A DNA stretch of 64,000 bases from Mesorhizobium sp. WSM3860. Its GTDB lineage: Bacteria; Pseudomonadota; Alphaproteobacteria; Rhizobiales; Rhizobiaceae. The notes below the pieces were generated by a model. The model was not told the origin of the DNA. It made no database searches and saw only the letters and a program-made list of their open reading frames with translations. This document shows, piece after piece, positions 25,756 through 32,806 of the stretch. The position numbers were made by a program, and so were the translations under genes. The stretch lies in the NCBI RefSeq assembly GCF_002294995.1, contig NZ_NSGF01000013.1, forward strand, positions 109,758 to 173,757. Reading direction: 5' to 3'. Numbering within the stretch: position 1 is the stretch's first letter; the number at the start of each line of letters is the position of its first letter.

Positions 25756-25936
25756 CGGTTCCTCGCCCCCACGCAAGTGGGGGAGAGGTGGCGCGGCGAA
25801 GCCGCGACGGAGCGGGGGCAGCGCCGGCTTTCGAGGCAAGAGCGGAAAGCTACTCGTAAAGCTTGTCGCCCTACGAAGACCCCCTCGCCGGGCGTTCCGC
25901 GGCCACCTCCCCCCTGCCTTGCGGGGGCGAGGAACC
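25756..25936. repeat. RIME-like repeat, copy 2, at the terminase break
   Basis: About 180 bp, same order of blocks as 24008-24198 and same orientation, with ends GTTCCTCGCCCCC and GGGGGCGAGGAAC. Its right end abuts the broken terminase gene, and the terminase frame reads into it before stopping. Confidence 0.7.
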
Positions 25937-26614
25937 CAAGCCCTGAACCGCCTCCGCCGTCAAAAACCGCAGCACCACATCGCTCATCCCCAACAGCGGC
26001 GTGAACGTCACGATCGTTATCCCGCTCGTCGCGTTGGTGCGGGTCAGACCCTCGGAATAAATGTCCAGCGGCGGCTCCTCGTCGAACCAGACGCCGTGCA
26101 GCGTCTCGCCCTGCCATTTCTCGCGGCCTTTTTCGTAGCTCTTGAAGGAGAGCACGCTCTCGCCCGCCTGCACGTCACCGCCACCGCCCCAGCGCACGAC
26201 CACGCTGTCCAGCGCCCCCGGCGCGCCGCGGCCCATCACCGTGCCGGAAATCGCATCGGCCGGGATCATGCCGGTGCCCCAGGCGGCCTGCTGCTGCGGT
26301 GGGCCGACCAGAACGCGCTGCGGATTGTCGCGCGTGCCTTCACCGGTCACCCCGGCGGCCCAGAGCCGGACGGGCGTGTCGAACACCTTGCCCGTCCACC
26401 AGTCCGGATAGCGGCCGGTGAGGTGCATGGCCCATTCGGCGCCCCCTGCCCTGGTCTTGCCGAGCTGGTTGCCGGCCATGAACAGGCGCTCGCGATTTCT
26501 TGCCCCCGCCGCGTGGAACTCGGCCTGCCTTTCGTACGGCCTGTAGGCAGCAAGAAGGTTACGTTGACGGCGCCGATCCATCTCCTCGAGCAGCACCAGA
26601 TAGGTCTCTATCAT
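25871..26614 (-). pseudogene. Phage terminase large subunit, N-terminal ATPase fragment
   Basis: About 226 residues of terminase, then about 20 residues read from a RIME-like repeat before a stop. Visible: adenine/Walker A region FMAGNQLGKTRAG, Walker B VWFDEEPP and coupling motif TFTPLLGM. The missing nuclease half continues at 23616, after a 2.3 kb insert. ATG 26614 matches the usual terminase start (LEEMDRRRQRNLLAAYRPY). It overlaps the upstream small gene by 56 bp; ATG 26572 is an alternative start. Confidence 0.82.
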
Positions 26615-26957
26615 CGAGGAACGGCCGCAGCCTCGCTTCGAGGCCGCGGATGCGGCTGCGGATCTCCTCATCGCTCAATTGGCCGAGACTGTTTTGGTTT
26701 GCATCGAGACCCTGCGAGAACTCTTTGGGCAGCATCGTCAGCACGACCTTCAGATACTGATCGGGCTTTTCCGCCCTTACCGCGGCGATGACGCCGGCGC
26801 CATGGGCGCGGAAATCAGCACGGAGCGCGGCGGCGAAATCGTCGCCCAGCGTCTTTTTCGAGCGGCGGGCTATCGGCGCGGTGGCCGGCTCAGGCTTCGC
26901 TCTTGCGGTTCGGGCGCCGGCACTCTTGCGCCGCGCCTTGGCTGCGCCGTCAGCCAT
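26559..26957 (-). CDS. Phage protein upstream of terminase, possible small subunit
   Basis: A 132-residue protein with a basic, Ala-rich N-terminus, then a folded part (GDDFAAALRADFRAHGAGVI; AEKPDQYLKVVLTMLPKEFS) and an acidic helical C-terminus (LSDEEIRSRIRGLEARLRPF). Proteins with this DQYLK-V-LPKE pattern commonly precede terminase large subunits and may be small terminase subunits. That link is positional inference. Start ATG 26957 overlaps the upstream gene by eight bases. Confidence 0.6.
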   Translation of the reverse strand: MADGAAKARRKSAGARTARAKPEPATAPIARRSKKTLGDDFAAALRADFRAHGAGVIAAVRAEKPDQYLKVVLTMLPKEFSQGLDANQNSLGQLSDEEIRSRIRGLEARLRPFLDDRDLSGAARGDGSAPST

Positions 26958-27423
26958 TGGCGGCTGCATCGGCTACCGACGTTCCGGCGGAACGAAGCGC
27001 ACGCGCCTTGGCGGCCTTGCGCGCCGGCTTCTTGCGCGGCTTGGCGCGGTTTGGCTTTGGCGATGCCGCGCGGTTGCATGCAGCCAAGCCAATTGGCGAG
27101 GTCGGCGGGACTGCGCCCCGCTCTGTGCTATCGGACATCTCCTCCATTTGGGGGGAGATCGGCAGCCTCGGCGCCCGCGCTACCACTGCCTTGAGCCTCG
27201 CGGCGGCGGCGCTGACATCCACAAGGCCAAGACCCTGGCGCGGAAAGCCGAAGCCGCCAGCGGCGTCGACCGCGCCGCCGCGCACCATGCCGATGCGCAC
27301 ACCCGGCGCGACTGGCTCGACGCGGCCTGTGCGGGGCGGCACGCCGAACGATTCGAACTCGCCGATGGCGCTGACGATTTCGGCGCCGTCGTCGCCGGTG
27401 ATGATGGTGGCAAAGCGTGGCAT
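26950..27423 (-). CDS. Prophage-associated hypothetical protein
   Basis: A 157-residue protein. The N-terminal domain (PRFATIITGDDGAEIVSAIG; PGVRIGMVRGGAVD) looks conserved. The middle (about 85-110) reads through DNA resembling a RIME fragment (TCTCCTCCATTTGGGGGGAG). The C-terminus is a basic Lys/Arg/Ala tail (KPNRAKPRKKPARKAAKARA). The repeat-derived insertion suggests it was altered after integration. Function unknown. Confidence 0.55.
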   Translation of the reverse strand: MPRFATIITGDDGAEIVSAIGEFESFGVPPRTGRVEPVAPGVRIGMVRGGAVDAAGGFGFPRQGLGLVDVSAAAARLKAVVARAPRLPISPQMEEMSDSTERGAVPPTSPIGLAACNRAASPKPNRAKPRKKPARKAAKARALRSAGTSVADAAANG

Positions 27424-27470
27424 GCAGGACTTCCGCAAATTGGATTCAACTGGAACGGTCGAGTTCCGGC

Positions 27471-27632
27471 CCACCCCCCTCTGTCCTGCCGGACGTCTCC
27501 CCCGCAAGAGGCGAGATCAGCAGCATCGGCCTTGGCGCCGCTCTTCCAAACATCGGTGATTGGCGAAAGCCTGCGCGACATCCAATCCCCCTCCTTGCGG
27601 GGGAGATGGCCGGGAGGCCAGAGGGGTGGTGC
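27471..27632. repeat. RIME-like repeat at the prophage edge
   Basis: About 160 bp with facing blocks (CCCACCCCCCTCTGTCCTGC at the left, GGGAGGCCAGAGGGGTGG at the right). It lies between the last prophage gene and an orphan terminator. Confidence 0.55.
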
Positions 27633-27676
27633 TATCCCGCCAGTGGCGAAGCTACCAAGCTGAGGAACCACAAAAA

Positions 27677-27694
27677 ACCCGCCGGGCGGCGGGT
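27677..27694 (-). terminator. Orphan minus-strand terminator
   Basis: Perfect 7-bp arms ACCCGCC and GGCGGGT around GGGC, followed on the minus strand by TTTTTTG. No minus-strand gene now lies immediately upstream of it (27700-28960), which suggests that its gene was removed or displaced when the IS1595 transposon arrived. Confidence 0.7.
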
Positions 27695-27763
27695 CGTTGG
27701 CGCAAATCAGCACCATGGATAAAATCATAGCAGAGCTGCCCTCACCTGGCAACCATCTTAGGT

Positions 27764-27771
27764 AACTTTTC
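27764..27771. repeat. Predicted 8-bp target-site duplication (left copy)
   Basis: TAACTTTT, repeated in the same orientation at 29959-29966, immediately outside the two inverted repeats of the IS1595-family element. Eight base pairs is the duplication length known for this family. Confidence 0.7.
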
Positions 27772-27835
27772 CTAATATTTTACTTGCCGTACCCAAATCG
27801 AAGGTTTATAAAGGTGGCATAAGGAGTTAGCCGCC

Positions 27836-28798
27836 ATGTCATCCGTTCTCTCTGACCGCCAGTTCCACGACGAAGCCGCAGCGTACCGCTGGGTTGAAGC
27901 CAGGATTTGGCCGAATGGTCCGGTTTGCCCGCATTGCGGTGGCACCGACCGCATTTCCAAGATGCAGGGCAAGAGCACCCGGATCGGCACCTACAAGTGC
28001 TACCAGTGCCGTGCGCCTTTCACTGTGAAGGTCGGCACCGTTTTCGAGGCCAGCCATGTGAAGCTGCATCTTTGGTTGCAGGCTATTTTCCTCATGGCTT
28101 CGTCGAAGAAGGGCATTTCGAGCAACCAGCTTCACCGCACCCTTGGCGTAACCCTGAAAACCGCTTGGTTCATCTCGCACCGTATCCGTGAGGCGATGCG
28201 CGAGGGTAACCTTGGCCCGCTCGGCGGCAACGGCAAGATCGTCGAGGCCGACGAAGCCTATTACGGAAAGGCAAGCGACCAGTCGCCGTCCGCACAGCGC
28301 AAGGGCCGCCCACTGTTGAAGCGCAAGCCGGGCACCAGCAACAAGCGCGCGATCCTTGGTCTTGTCGAGCGCGGCGGTTCTGTCCGCACCTTCCATGTCA
28401 TTCAGGCCAACCAGCACAACGTTGCCTCGCTGGTGACCGCCAATGTCGCCCGCGAAAGCAAGCTCTACACCGACGAAAGCCGCCTCTACTCGGGCATGGG
28501 CAATCACTTCGCCGGCCACGGCACCACCAAGCACGCCGCTGGCGAATACGTCCGTTACGAAGGCGGTGACGTCATCCATTCGAACACCATCGAAAACTAC
28601 TTTTCGGTGTTCAAGCGCGGCATGCGCGGCACCTACCAGCATTGTGCGGAGAAGCACCTTCACCGCTATCTCGCCGAGTTCGACTTCCGCTATAATCGCC
28701 GCGTAGCTCTTGGCGTGAACGACGAGGCGCGCGCCGCCAGCATCCTTTCGGGTGTCGTTGGCAAGCGGCTCACCTATGAAACGACTAGTGCGAGGTGA
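27836..28798 (+). CDS. IS1595-family (ISXO2-like) transposase
   Basis: A 320-residue transposase. The N-terminal zinc ribbon is CPHCGGTDRIS...CYQC. The DDE-type core has VEADEAYYGK (first acid), YTDESRLYSG (second acid) and the HSNTIENYFSVFKRGMRGTY block with the His/Asn-Glu end seen in this family. All key residues appear intact, so it is likely active. The start at ATG 27836 lies 64 bp inside the left inverted repeat, with AAGGAGTTAG upstream. Confidence 0.93.
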   Translation: MSSVLSDRQFHDEAAAYRWVEARIWPNGPVCPHCGGTDRISKMQGKSTRIGTYKCYQCRAPFTVKVGTVFEASHVKLHLWLQAIFLMASSKKGISSNQLHRTLGVTLKTAWFISHRIREAMREGNLGPLGGNGKIVEADEAYYGKASDQSPSAQRKGRPLLKRKPGTSNKRAILGLVERGGSVRTFHVIQANQHNVASLVTANVARESKLYTDESRLYSGMGNHFAGHGTTKHAAGEYVRYEGGDVIHSNTIENYFSVFKRGMRGTYQHCAEKHLHRYLAEFDFRYNRRVALGVNDEARAASILSGVVGKRLTYETTSAR

Positions 28799-28806
28799 GG
28801 TACCCT

Positions 28807-28998
28807 ATGGCATCTGGCGACCATCAAAATACCGCCCGAAAGCCGCCCGCAAAAAAGGCCAAAAAACTTAGCCAGAAAGAGCAGTCCGAGCGGTTCAAAC
28901 AAACCGCTCGGGAGCTTGAGGCAGATGAAAGCGGCGCGTCATTCGAAAAGGTCGTTGGCAAGCTTCTCAAAAGCGCGTCTCGGCCCAATGAGCGTTAG
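28807..28998 (+). CDS. Small IS1595-associated protein
   Basis: A 63-residue basic protein (SGDHQNTARKPPAKKAKKLS, then ERFKQTARELEADESGASFE and KVVGKLLKSA). A similar short gene with the ERF-TARELE-DES core often follows ISXO2-type transposase genes. Its ribosome site GAGGTGAGG overlaps the transposase stop. Its last 32 bp overlap the 3' end of the opposing DUF3800 gene. Role unknown. Confidence 0.75.
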   Translation: MASGDHQNTARKPPAKKAKKLSQKEQSERFKQTARELEADESGASFEKVVGKLLKSASRPNER

Positions 28999-29914
28999 CG
29001 GCCTGAAGGTCCGCTTCCGACTTGGCTTCCGCAGTCTCCCGAAGGAATTTTACAAGTCGATTGGCGTGCTTTTCGGCATAATGCCGGCAGAAAAGCTTGC
29101 TACGGTCACCAAGAGTGAAGCCGTAATAATCTTCGGCGGCCGGAATCTTGTTCGTCAAAGCCTCAAACGACTTTCTAACAGGCAGCTTTTTCCTTCTGTC
29201 CTCGATATGGCGCGCCCATTCCCACGCCACAAAATCCGCAGCATGGAAGATCCCTTCCATCTCTTCTTTGGGTGTCGCAACAAGCCTGGACAGAGAATAT
29301 TGCTCTAGAACATACTTATACACCGGGTGAGATTTTGATCTTTTAAGCAAATTATGAATATATTCAATAAATCCACCTTGACCATCATCGCCAGCTTCAA
29401 GCACATATGAGATATGGTTACCAGTATCGGTTCCACCGTTTGCGAAATCACCTAATGCCCACATGCACATGTGAATCATTGGTCCATATTGCTTTTTAAA
29501 CGCCTTGTATAAAAACTTATCTGCCGCCTTCACATTATTTGAGTCTTTCGGGAACTTCTCTGCAATCAGCACATCATCGTACGAAGTGCATACTATGTGC
29601 GAAGCGTTATTCCTTATTATTTCTACGATGCCCCGCATAATTCTGTCTTTGTCGGTATCGCTTATACCCGCGAAGTCTCCTTCTCGCGCGTTTAGGTCAG
29701 TCATGTGGAAGGTGCGACCGTCCATTAGGCGCTGCCAATGTTTATTCGCTCGCTTGGCGCGACCATAGGTGAAAGCTACGCCGGCCACGGCGTAAACGCC
29801 GGAACCCGAGCGGCCTGCATCGATGCTGGCACGAAGCGCCACGACTTCACCCGATAGGTCCAAGGGGAAGAGCGAGGCTATCGACTCATCCCGGAAATCA
29901 ACGTGCGCGTTCAT
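28967..29914 (-). CDS. DUF3800-family protein carried by the transposon
   Basis: A 315-residue protein with the DUF3800 pattern: an early acidic strand (ASIDAGRSGSGVYAVAG), a central FHMTDL, a helical region with YDDVLIAE, a strand with VLEAGDDGQG and a late FHAADFVAWEWARH. This order of acidic residues fits an RNase H-like fold, so a nuclease is plausible but unproven. DUF3800 proteins are frequent on mobile and defence-rich DNA. It is transcribed opposite to the transposase and is AT-richer than the flanking DNA (29330-29660), a sign of transfer. Confidence 0.8.
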   Translation of the reverse strand: MNAHVDFRDESIASLFPLDLSGEVVALRASIDAGRSGSGVYAVAGVAFTYGRAKRANKHWQRLMDGRTFHMTDLNAREGDFAGISDTDKDRIMRGIVEIIRNNASHIVCTSYDDVLIAEKFPKDSNNVKAADKFLYKAFKKQYGPMIHMCMWALGDFANGGTDTGNHISYVLEAGDDGQGGFIEYIHNLLKRSKSHPVYKYVLEQYSLSRLVATPKEEMEGIFHAADFVAWEWARHIEDRRKKLPVRKSFEALTNKIPAAEDYYGFTLGDRSKLFCRHYAEKHANRLVKFLRETAEAKSEADLQAANAHWAETRF

Positions 29915-29958
29915 AGCACGCTCCTGTTGACCTTGGGTACGGGAAGTAACATATTAGG

Positions 29959-29966
29959 TAACTTTT
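29959..29966. repeat. Predicted 8-bp target-site duplication (right copy)
   Basis: TAACTTTT, the partner of 27764-27771, directly outside the right inverted repeat. Confidence 0.7.
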
Positions 29967-30055
29967 CCTAATTGTATACGTGCCCGAACATGGTTCTTTC
30001 GATAGAAAAGCTAGGACAGGCTGGCGCCGACAAATCAGAGGAATTCAAGCGGGAG

Positions 30056-30604
30056 CTAGTCCGCAGGATCATCGCTTGGGAGGGGAACCCCGATCTTGCT
30101 ACCGAGTTCGCCGAGGCTCTCTATGAGCTGTTCCTTCGTCATTATGCCGAAGGCAACTTGCCCAAACCAAGTGAGCATGAGCACTAGCCCTGCGCACTCC
30201 TCGCCGGCTGCATAAAGCTCGTCCAAGGTGAACTTCTGTTGTTCCCATTTGAGAGGATCGTCTTTGCTATAGCGGTTAAGAGTTACGGTGGTTGAGCCTT
30301 CTGCCACCCAGCCGCCGTGCAGTGCCCAATGTCGAATCTCAGCAAGGCGAGTTGCGGTAGCCAAAAGGGTCTCTAGCCATCCTGTATGCTCAGCTAGCTC
30401 AGGCCGGTCGGCGAACGCCTTGCGGATGAACGTACGCTTCCTCTTGAAAGCCTGGGGCGGCGTCAGTTCGAACTTCTGTCCGCCGTAATGGACGTGCAAT
30501 TGCCTGACTATGCCGTCCAAGGTTGTTTCGACACCGGCCCAATTCTGAGCCAAATAGCCGATGTGCATAAACCATCGTTTTTCATCTTCCGGGAATGTAT
30601 CCAT
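30056..30604 (-). CDS. HEPN-like hypothetical protein A
   Basis: A 182-residue soluble helical protein. The centre has helices TLLATATRLAEI followed by RHWALHGGW, an Rx4H motif (R91, H96) in the context usual for HEPN-type RNases and related MAE-type proteins. The N-terminal helix HIGYLAQNWAGVETTLDGIV is also typical. Start ATG 30604 (or 30613). It follows HEPN-like protein B on the same strand by about 20 bp, suggesting one transcript. A toxin or defence role is inference. Confidence 0.62.
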   Translation of the reverse strand: MDTFPEDEKRWFMHIGYLAQNWAGVETTLDGIVRQLHVHYGGQKFELTPPQAFKRKRTFIRKAFADRPELAEHTGWLETLLATATRLAEIRHWALHGGWVAEGSTTVTLNRYSKDDPLKWEQQKFTLDELYAAGEECAGLVLMLTWFGQVAFGIMTKEQLIESLGELGSKIGVPLPSDDPAD

Positions 30605-30806
30605 GGCAGTCATTGAAGTGACGCCCGCTATGCTTGAGGCCGGGCTTTCTGCCCTTTTCCCTGACGTGGAGTTCCATCCGACTTCGGACGAGGCGGAAGT
30701 GTTGGCGCGAGCCTTTCGAGCCATGGCGAATTTGTCGCCGGCGCCTCTGTCAGCAAATGCCATATATGAGCAACGAGACAGGAAAGCCGTGCGGCCCGAT
30801 CCCTGA
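30603..30806 (+). CDS. Small protein facing HEPN-like protein A (candidate)
   Basis: A 67-residue protein (AVIEVTPAMLEAGLSALFPD, then DEAEVLARAFRAMANLSPAP). The VTPAMLEAG...RAM pattern is like small phage or rhizobial proteins. Its ATG shares a CCATGG with the start of protein A on the other strand, and the frame lies over the 3' end of protein B. At most one strand may be coding here; the plus-strand protein looks the more family-like. Confidence 0.45.
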   Translation: MAVIEVTPAMLEAGLSALFPDVEFHPTSDEAEVLARAFRAMANLSPAPLSANAIYEQRDRKAVRPDP

Positions 30807-31254
30807 CAATCGGCAATTCTGAGAGAGGGCGCGGTTTGTCGGACTTGACCCGGCGCGCCTCAAGAACGGCTTTGTCGCCCCAAACGCCGTCACACCAGAC
30901 ACCTTCTTTCCATACACCATCAGCCCACGCGCCATCGCGTCTGACCATCTGAAACCAGGCATGGACGAAGTCATTTCTGGCGGCCGATACAGACTGGATT
31001 TCCACCATGGCGTGAGAGACGAGCCATAGGATTTTCTCATCGGTTGTCTTGGCTCTGACTAGCTCTGACCATATCCCGGCATTGTCTGAAATCTTGGTTG
31101 CCCCCATAATACGGTTCGCCGCCATTCTCTCGACCGTCAAGAGATGGGCAACGGTGCGGATCAGGATTTCGTCGACTTGCCCGATGATAGCGGTAAGCTC
31201 GCCAAGCTGGGCGTGCTGCTCATCGCTCAATAGGAGCTTAAAGGCCGGTTCCAT
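30628..31254 (-). CDS. HEPN-like hypothetical protein B with DGVW repeats
   Basis: A 208-residue protein. Helices at 12-100 end in AARNDFVHAWF, an Rx4H motif (R93, H98) as in HEPN RNases. A tandem repeat of five-residue units follows (DGAW-ADGVW-KEGVW-CDGVW, about 107-125). The C-terminus is Pro/Lys-rich. Start ATG 31254 has GAGGG upstream and lies in a CCATGG shared with a plus-strand gene. Its last 180 bp are overlapped by the gene at 30603. The repeat is unlike its surroundings and may be an interaction surface. Confidence 0.62.
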   Translation of the reverse strand: MEPAFKLLLSDEQHAQLGELTAIIGQVDEILIRTVAHLLTVERMAANRIMGATKISDNAGIWSELVRAKTTDEKILWLVSHAMVEIQSVSAARNDFVHAWFQMVRRDGAWADGVWKEGVWCDGVWGDKAVLEARRVKSDKPRPLSELPIVRDRAARLSCLVAHIWHLLTEAPATNSPWLERLAPTLPPRPKSDGTPRQGKGQKARPQA

Positions 31255-31411
31255 GGATCCCTCGCAAGCCGAAGACGAGAAGAAATTCAACGAGAAGCTG
31301 AAGCGGATGCTAAAGACGCCGCCGAAACCGCACAAAAGTGACGGCGACGGTCAAAGCAATCAAGACGGGAAAAGCAAAGAGCCAGCAACCAAACCCGCTG
31401 ATGGGCGTTGA
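31253..31411 (+). CDS. Small basic protein (KTPPKPHK type)
   Basis: A 52-residue protein (DPSQAEDEKKFNEKLKRMLK then TPPKPHKSDGDG). I recognise the FxxxLKRML-TPPKPHK pattern from small conserved proteins of rhizobia and phages of unknown function. It starts at 31253, head to head with protein B at 31254 in the same CCATGG. It precedes the Panacea gene by 65 bp on the same strand. Confidence 0.6.
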   Translation: MDPSQAEDEKKFNEKLKRMLKTPPKPHKSDGDGQSNQDGKSKEPATKPADGR

Positions 31412-31476
31412 AAGTTCGTGATTTTTCCACAATTTGCGCGTATGAAGCCTTCAAATTATGAGGTTCGCGCACCGAC

Positions 31477-32028
31477 ATGACGCGATTTGAATTTGATTGG
31501 GAGAAGGCGATTCAGGCGATCGACTACATCGCCAGCCTGCGTCCCGGGCTGACCCAGTACTACATCGGCAAGGTGATGTTTTTCGCTGACCGCGAGCATC
31601 TCATCGATTTCGGCCGTCCCATTAGCGGCGATAAATATGTGGCGATGGAGCATGGCCCTGTCCCTTCCGCGATCCGCGACCTTCTCAAGACTGATACTGG
31701 CTACCCAGACGAGATCGTTGATCAGCTTAATGGTAGGCTCGACATTAAACCTGATGGGAACAAGCAGCACGTTTTTTCGAAAGGGGTGAATGACTTTCCC
31801 CGGTTGTCCGGAAGCGACAAAGCCTATCTACAGGCGTCGCTGGACAAATACGGAGCGATGTCCTTCACTCAGTTGAAGGCGGTCTCTCATAAAGATCCCG
31901 CATACGAGGCGGCATGGGCAAAAGCTGGCGCCGCGAACGAGATGGATGTTGAACTTTGGTTCGACGACTTTGAAGACCCTGACCTCGCGAAGGCTCAACT
32001 TCGCGAGAATACTCAATGCATTGCTTAA
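31477..32028 (+). CDS. Panacea-domain (DUF4065/SocA-like) antitoxin candidate
   Basis: A 183-residue protein with the Panacea domain (about 5-125): YIASLRPGLTQYYIGKVMFF, ADREHLIDFGRPISGD, then YVAMEHGPVPSAIRDLL. The GPV turn and the helix before it are family hallmarks. Panacea proteins are antitoxins that neutralise unrelated toxins placed next to them. The downstream gene starts three bases after this stop, which fits an antitoxin-first module. Panacea specificity cannot be told from sequence. Confidence 0.82.
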   Translation: MTRFEFDWEKAIQAIDYIASLRPGLTQYYIGKVMFFADREHLIDFGRPISGDKYVAMEHGPVPSAIRDLLKTDTGYPDEIVDQLNGRLDIKPDGNKQHVFSKGVNDFPRLSGSDKAYLQASLDKYGAMSFTQLKAVSHKDPAYEAAWAKAGAANEMDVELWFDDFEDPDLAKAQLRENTQCIA

Positions 32029-32031
32029 TCG

Positions 32032-32400
32032 ATGCAGAAATGGGAGGTAATTCGCATATTCTGCGATTTCCTGCCCAATCCGCATGACAAATTCTGTATC
32101 TGCATCTGCCCTCAAACCAATCTCTTTATGTTCATCAATAGCGACCCGCCGCAGTTCAGAAAGGCGCGGGAACTAGCCATTACGATAGACATCCAAGAGG
32201 CAGGCTTCCTGCACCATTTGTCCTATGTGGATACAACGAAGCTGACACACATCCCCAAGCAACTTGTGCAGCAAGCGTTGGGAGACCCAGCCAGACATCA
32301 CGGGATGATTGCCCCTTTCTTGCGCACAAGGGTCAGGGATGCAGTCAGTTGGAATGATGTAATGGAGCAGGCGCACCGGGACAAAGTGCTGGAAGACTAA
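32032..32400 (+). CDS. Candidate toxin partner of the Panacea protein
   Basis: A 122-residue protein with beta-rich first half (DKFCICICPQTNLFMFINSD), a central HHLSYVDTTKLTHIPKQLV and a helical end (VRDAVSWNDVMEQAHRDKVL). I recognise the INSDP...SYVDTT pattern from uncharacterised proteins but no named fold. A small beta-barrel of the MazF/PemK kind is possible. It is three bases downstream of the Panacea gene, so toxin identity is inferred from linkage. Confidence 0.6.
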   Translation: MQKWEVIRIFCDFLPNPHDKFCICICPQTNLFMFINSDPPQFRKARELAITIDIQEAGFLHHLSYVDTTKLTHIPKQLVQQALGDPARHHGMIAPFLRTRVRDAVSWNDVMEQAHRDKVLED

Positions 32401-32422
32401 CCGCGCCGCTTTCGCATTCGGA

Positions 32423-32626
32423 TTAGTTTACGCGCCTTCTGCTTAGGCGATACCGGCTCCACCAATCCGCCGATAGGTAAGGCGGTGGCTTGCCTTCCTT
32501 CTTCGTAATGCGGTCGGCGCGAGCGTTGCCGCAATGCGGGCAGTTCGGGCCATGCGGCCAACGCTGCGCCTCAAGATGGATGCGGGTAGCTTCGGCATCC
32601 GTGAAGATCGGGTGAGTGAGTTGCAT
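32423..32626 (-). pseudogene. Truncated IS1595-family transposase
   Basis: The first 45 or so residues are the start of an ISXO2-type transposase (QLTHPIFTDAEATRIHLEAQ, zinc knuckle CPHCGNARA), then the frame leaves the family after KKEGK and stops. Catalytic domain absent. Its sequence differs from the intact transposase at 27836, so it is a relic of a second, different element on the far side of the HEPN/Panacea island. Confidence 0.75.
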
Positions 32627-32714
32627 GGCGGCGTTCCCCTATGCTGCAGACGCGGCGCCGCTCGGCGCACCGATAAATTGAGGCCTAAGTCTTAAAGTTC
32701 CAGGAATTTTTGTC

Positions 32715-32739
32715 GGAACCAGCTCCGGGCCGACGGGTT
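32715..32739 (+). promoter_or_regulatory. Candidate EcfG/RpoE2 promoter
   Basis: GGAAC at 32715-32719, 16-base spacer, GGTT at 32736-32739, 68 bp before the ATG of the secreted protein at 32807. The element is itself part of an inverted repeat (GGAACC ... GGTTCC). Confidence 0.6.
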
Positions 32740-32806
32740 CCACCCTTAGTCGCGACGCGACAGACTCCCGAACAGAGAAACGATCTCGCACAAGAAGGAG
32801 AAGATC

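Larger units (their letters stand above)
27772..29958. mobile_element. IS1595-family transposon with passenger genes
   Basis: 2187 bp bounded by imperfect inverted repeats: 27772-27796 begins CCTAATATTTACTTGCCGTA, and the complement of 29933-29958 begins CCTAATATGTTACTTCCCGT. These differ by one indel and one mismatch over about 26 bp. It carries an ISXO2-like transposase, its usual small companion gene and, on the opposite strand, a DUF3800 gene. The flanking 8-bp duplication implies a rather recent insertion. The target itself is near-palindromic (TTAGG and CCTAA around the duplicated 8 bp). Confidence 0.8.

Noticed and set aside
24008..25936. CRISPR-like repeat pair
   Set aside because: Only two long palindromic copies, far apart, with no regular spacers or cas genes; these are RIME-like elements.
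21434..27423. Gene transfer agent cluster
   Set aside because: No capsid, portal or tail genes are present and the terminase is broken; a decayed prophage explains the region.
27759..29972. 19-bp direct repeat TTAGGTAACTTTTCCTAAT read as a long target duplication
   Set aside because: It is better explained as an 8-bp duplication between the element tips (CCTAAT) and a near-palindromic target; IS1595 elements make 8-bp duplications.
29990..30187. 65-residue plus-strand frame overlapping the 3' end of HEPN-like protein A
   Set aside because: No ribosome site, and most of it is antisense to the better supported minus-strand gene; composition alone was not enough.
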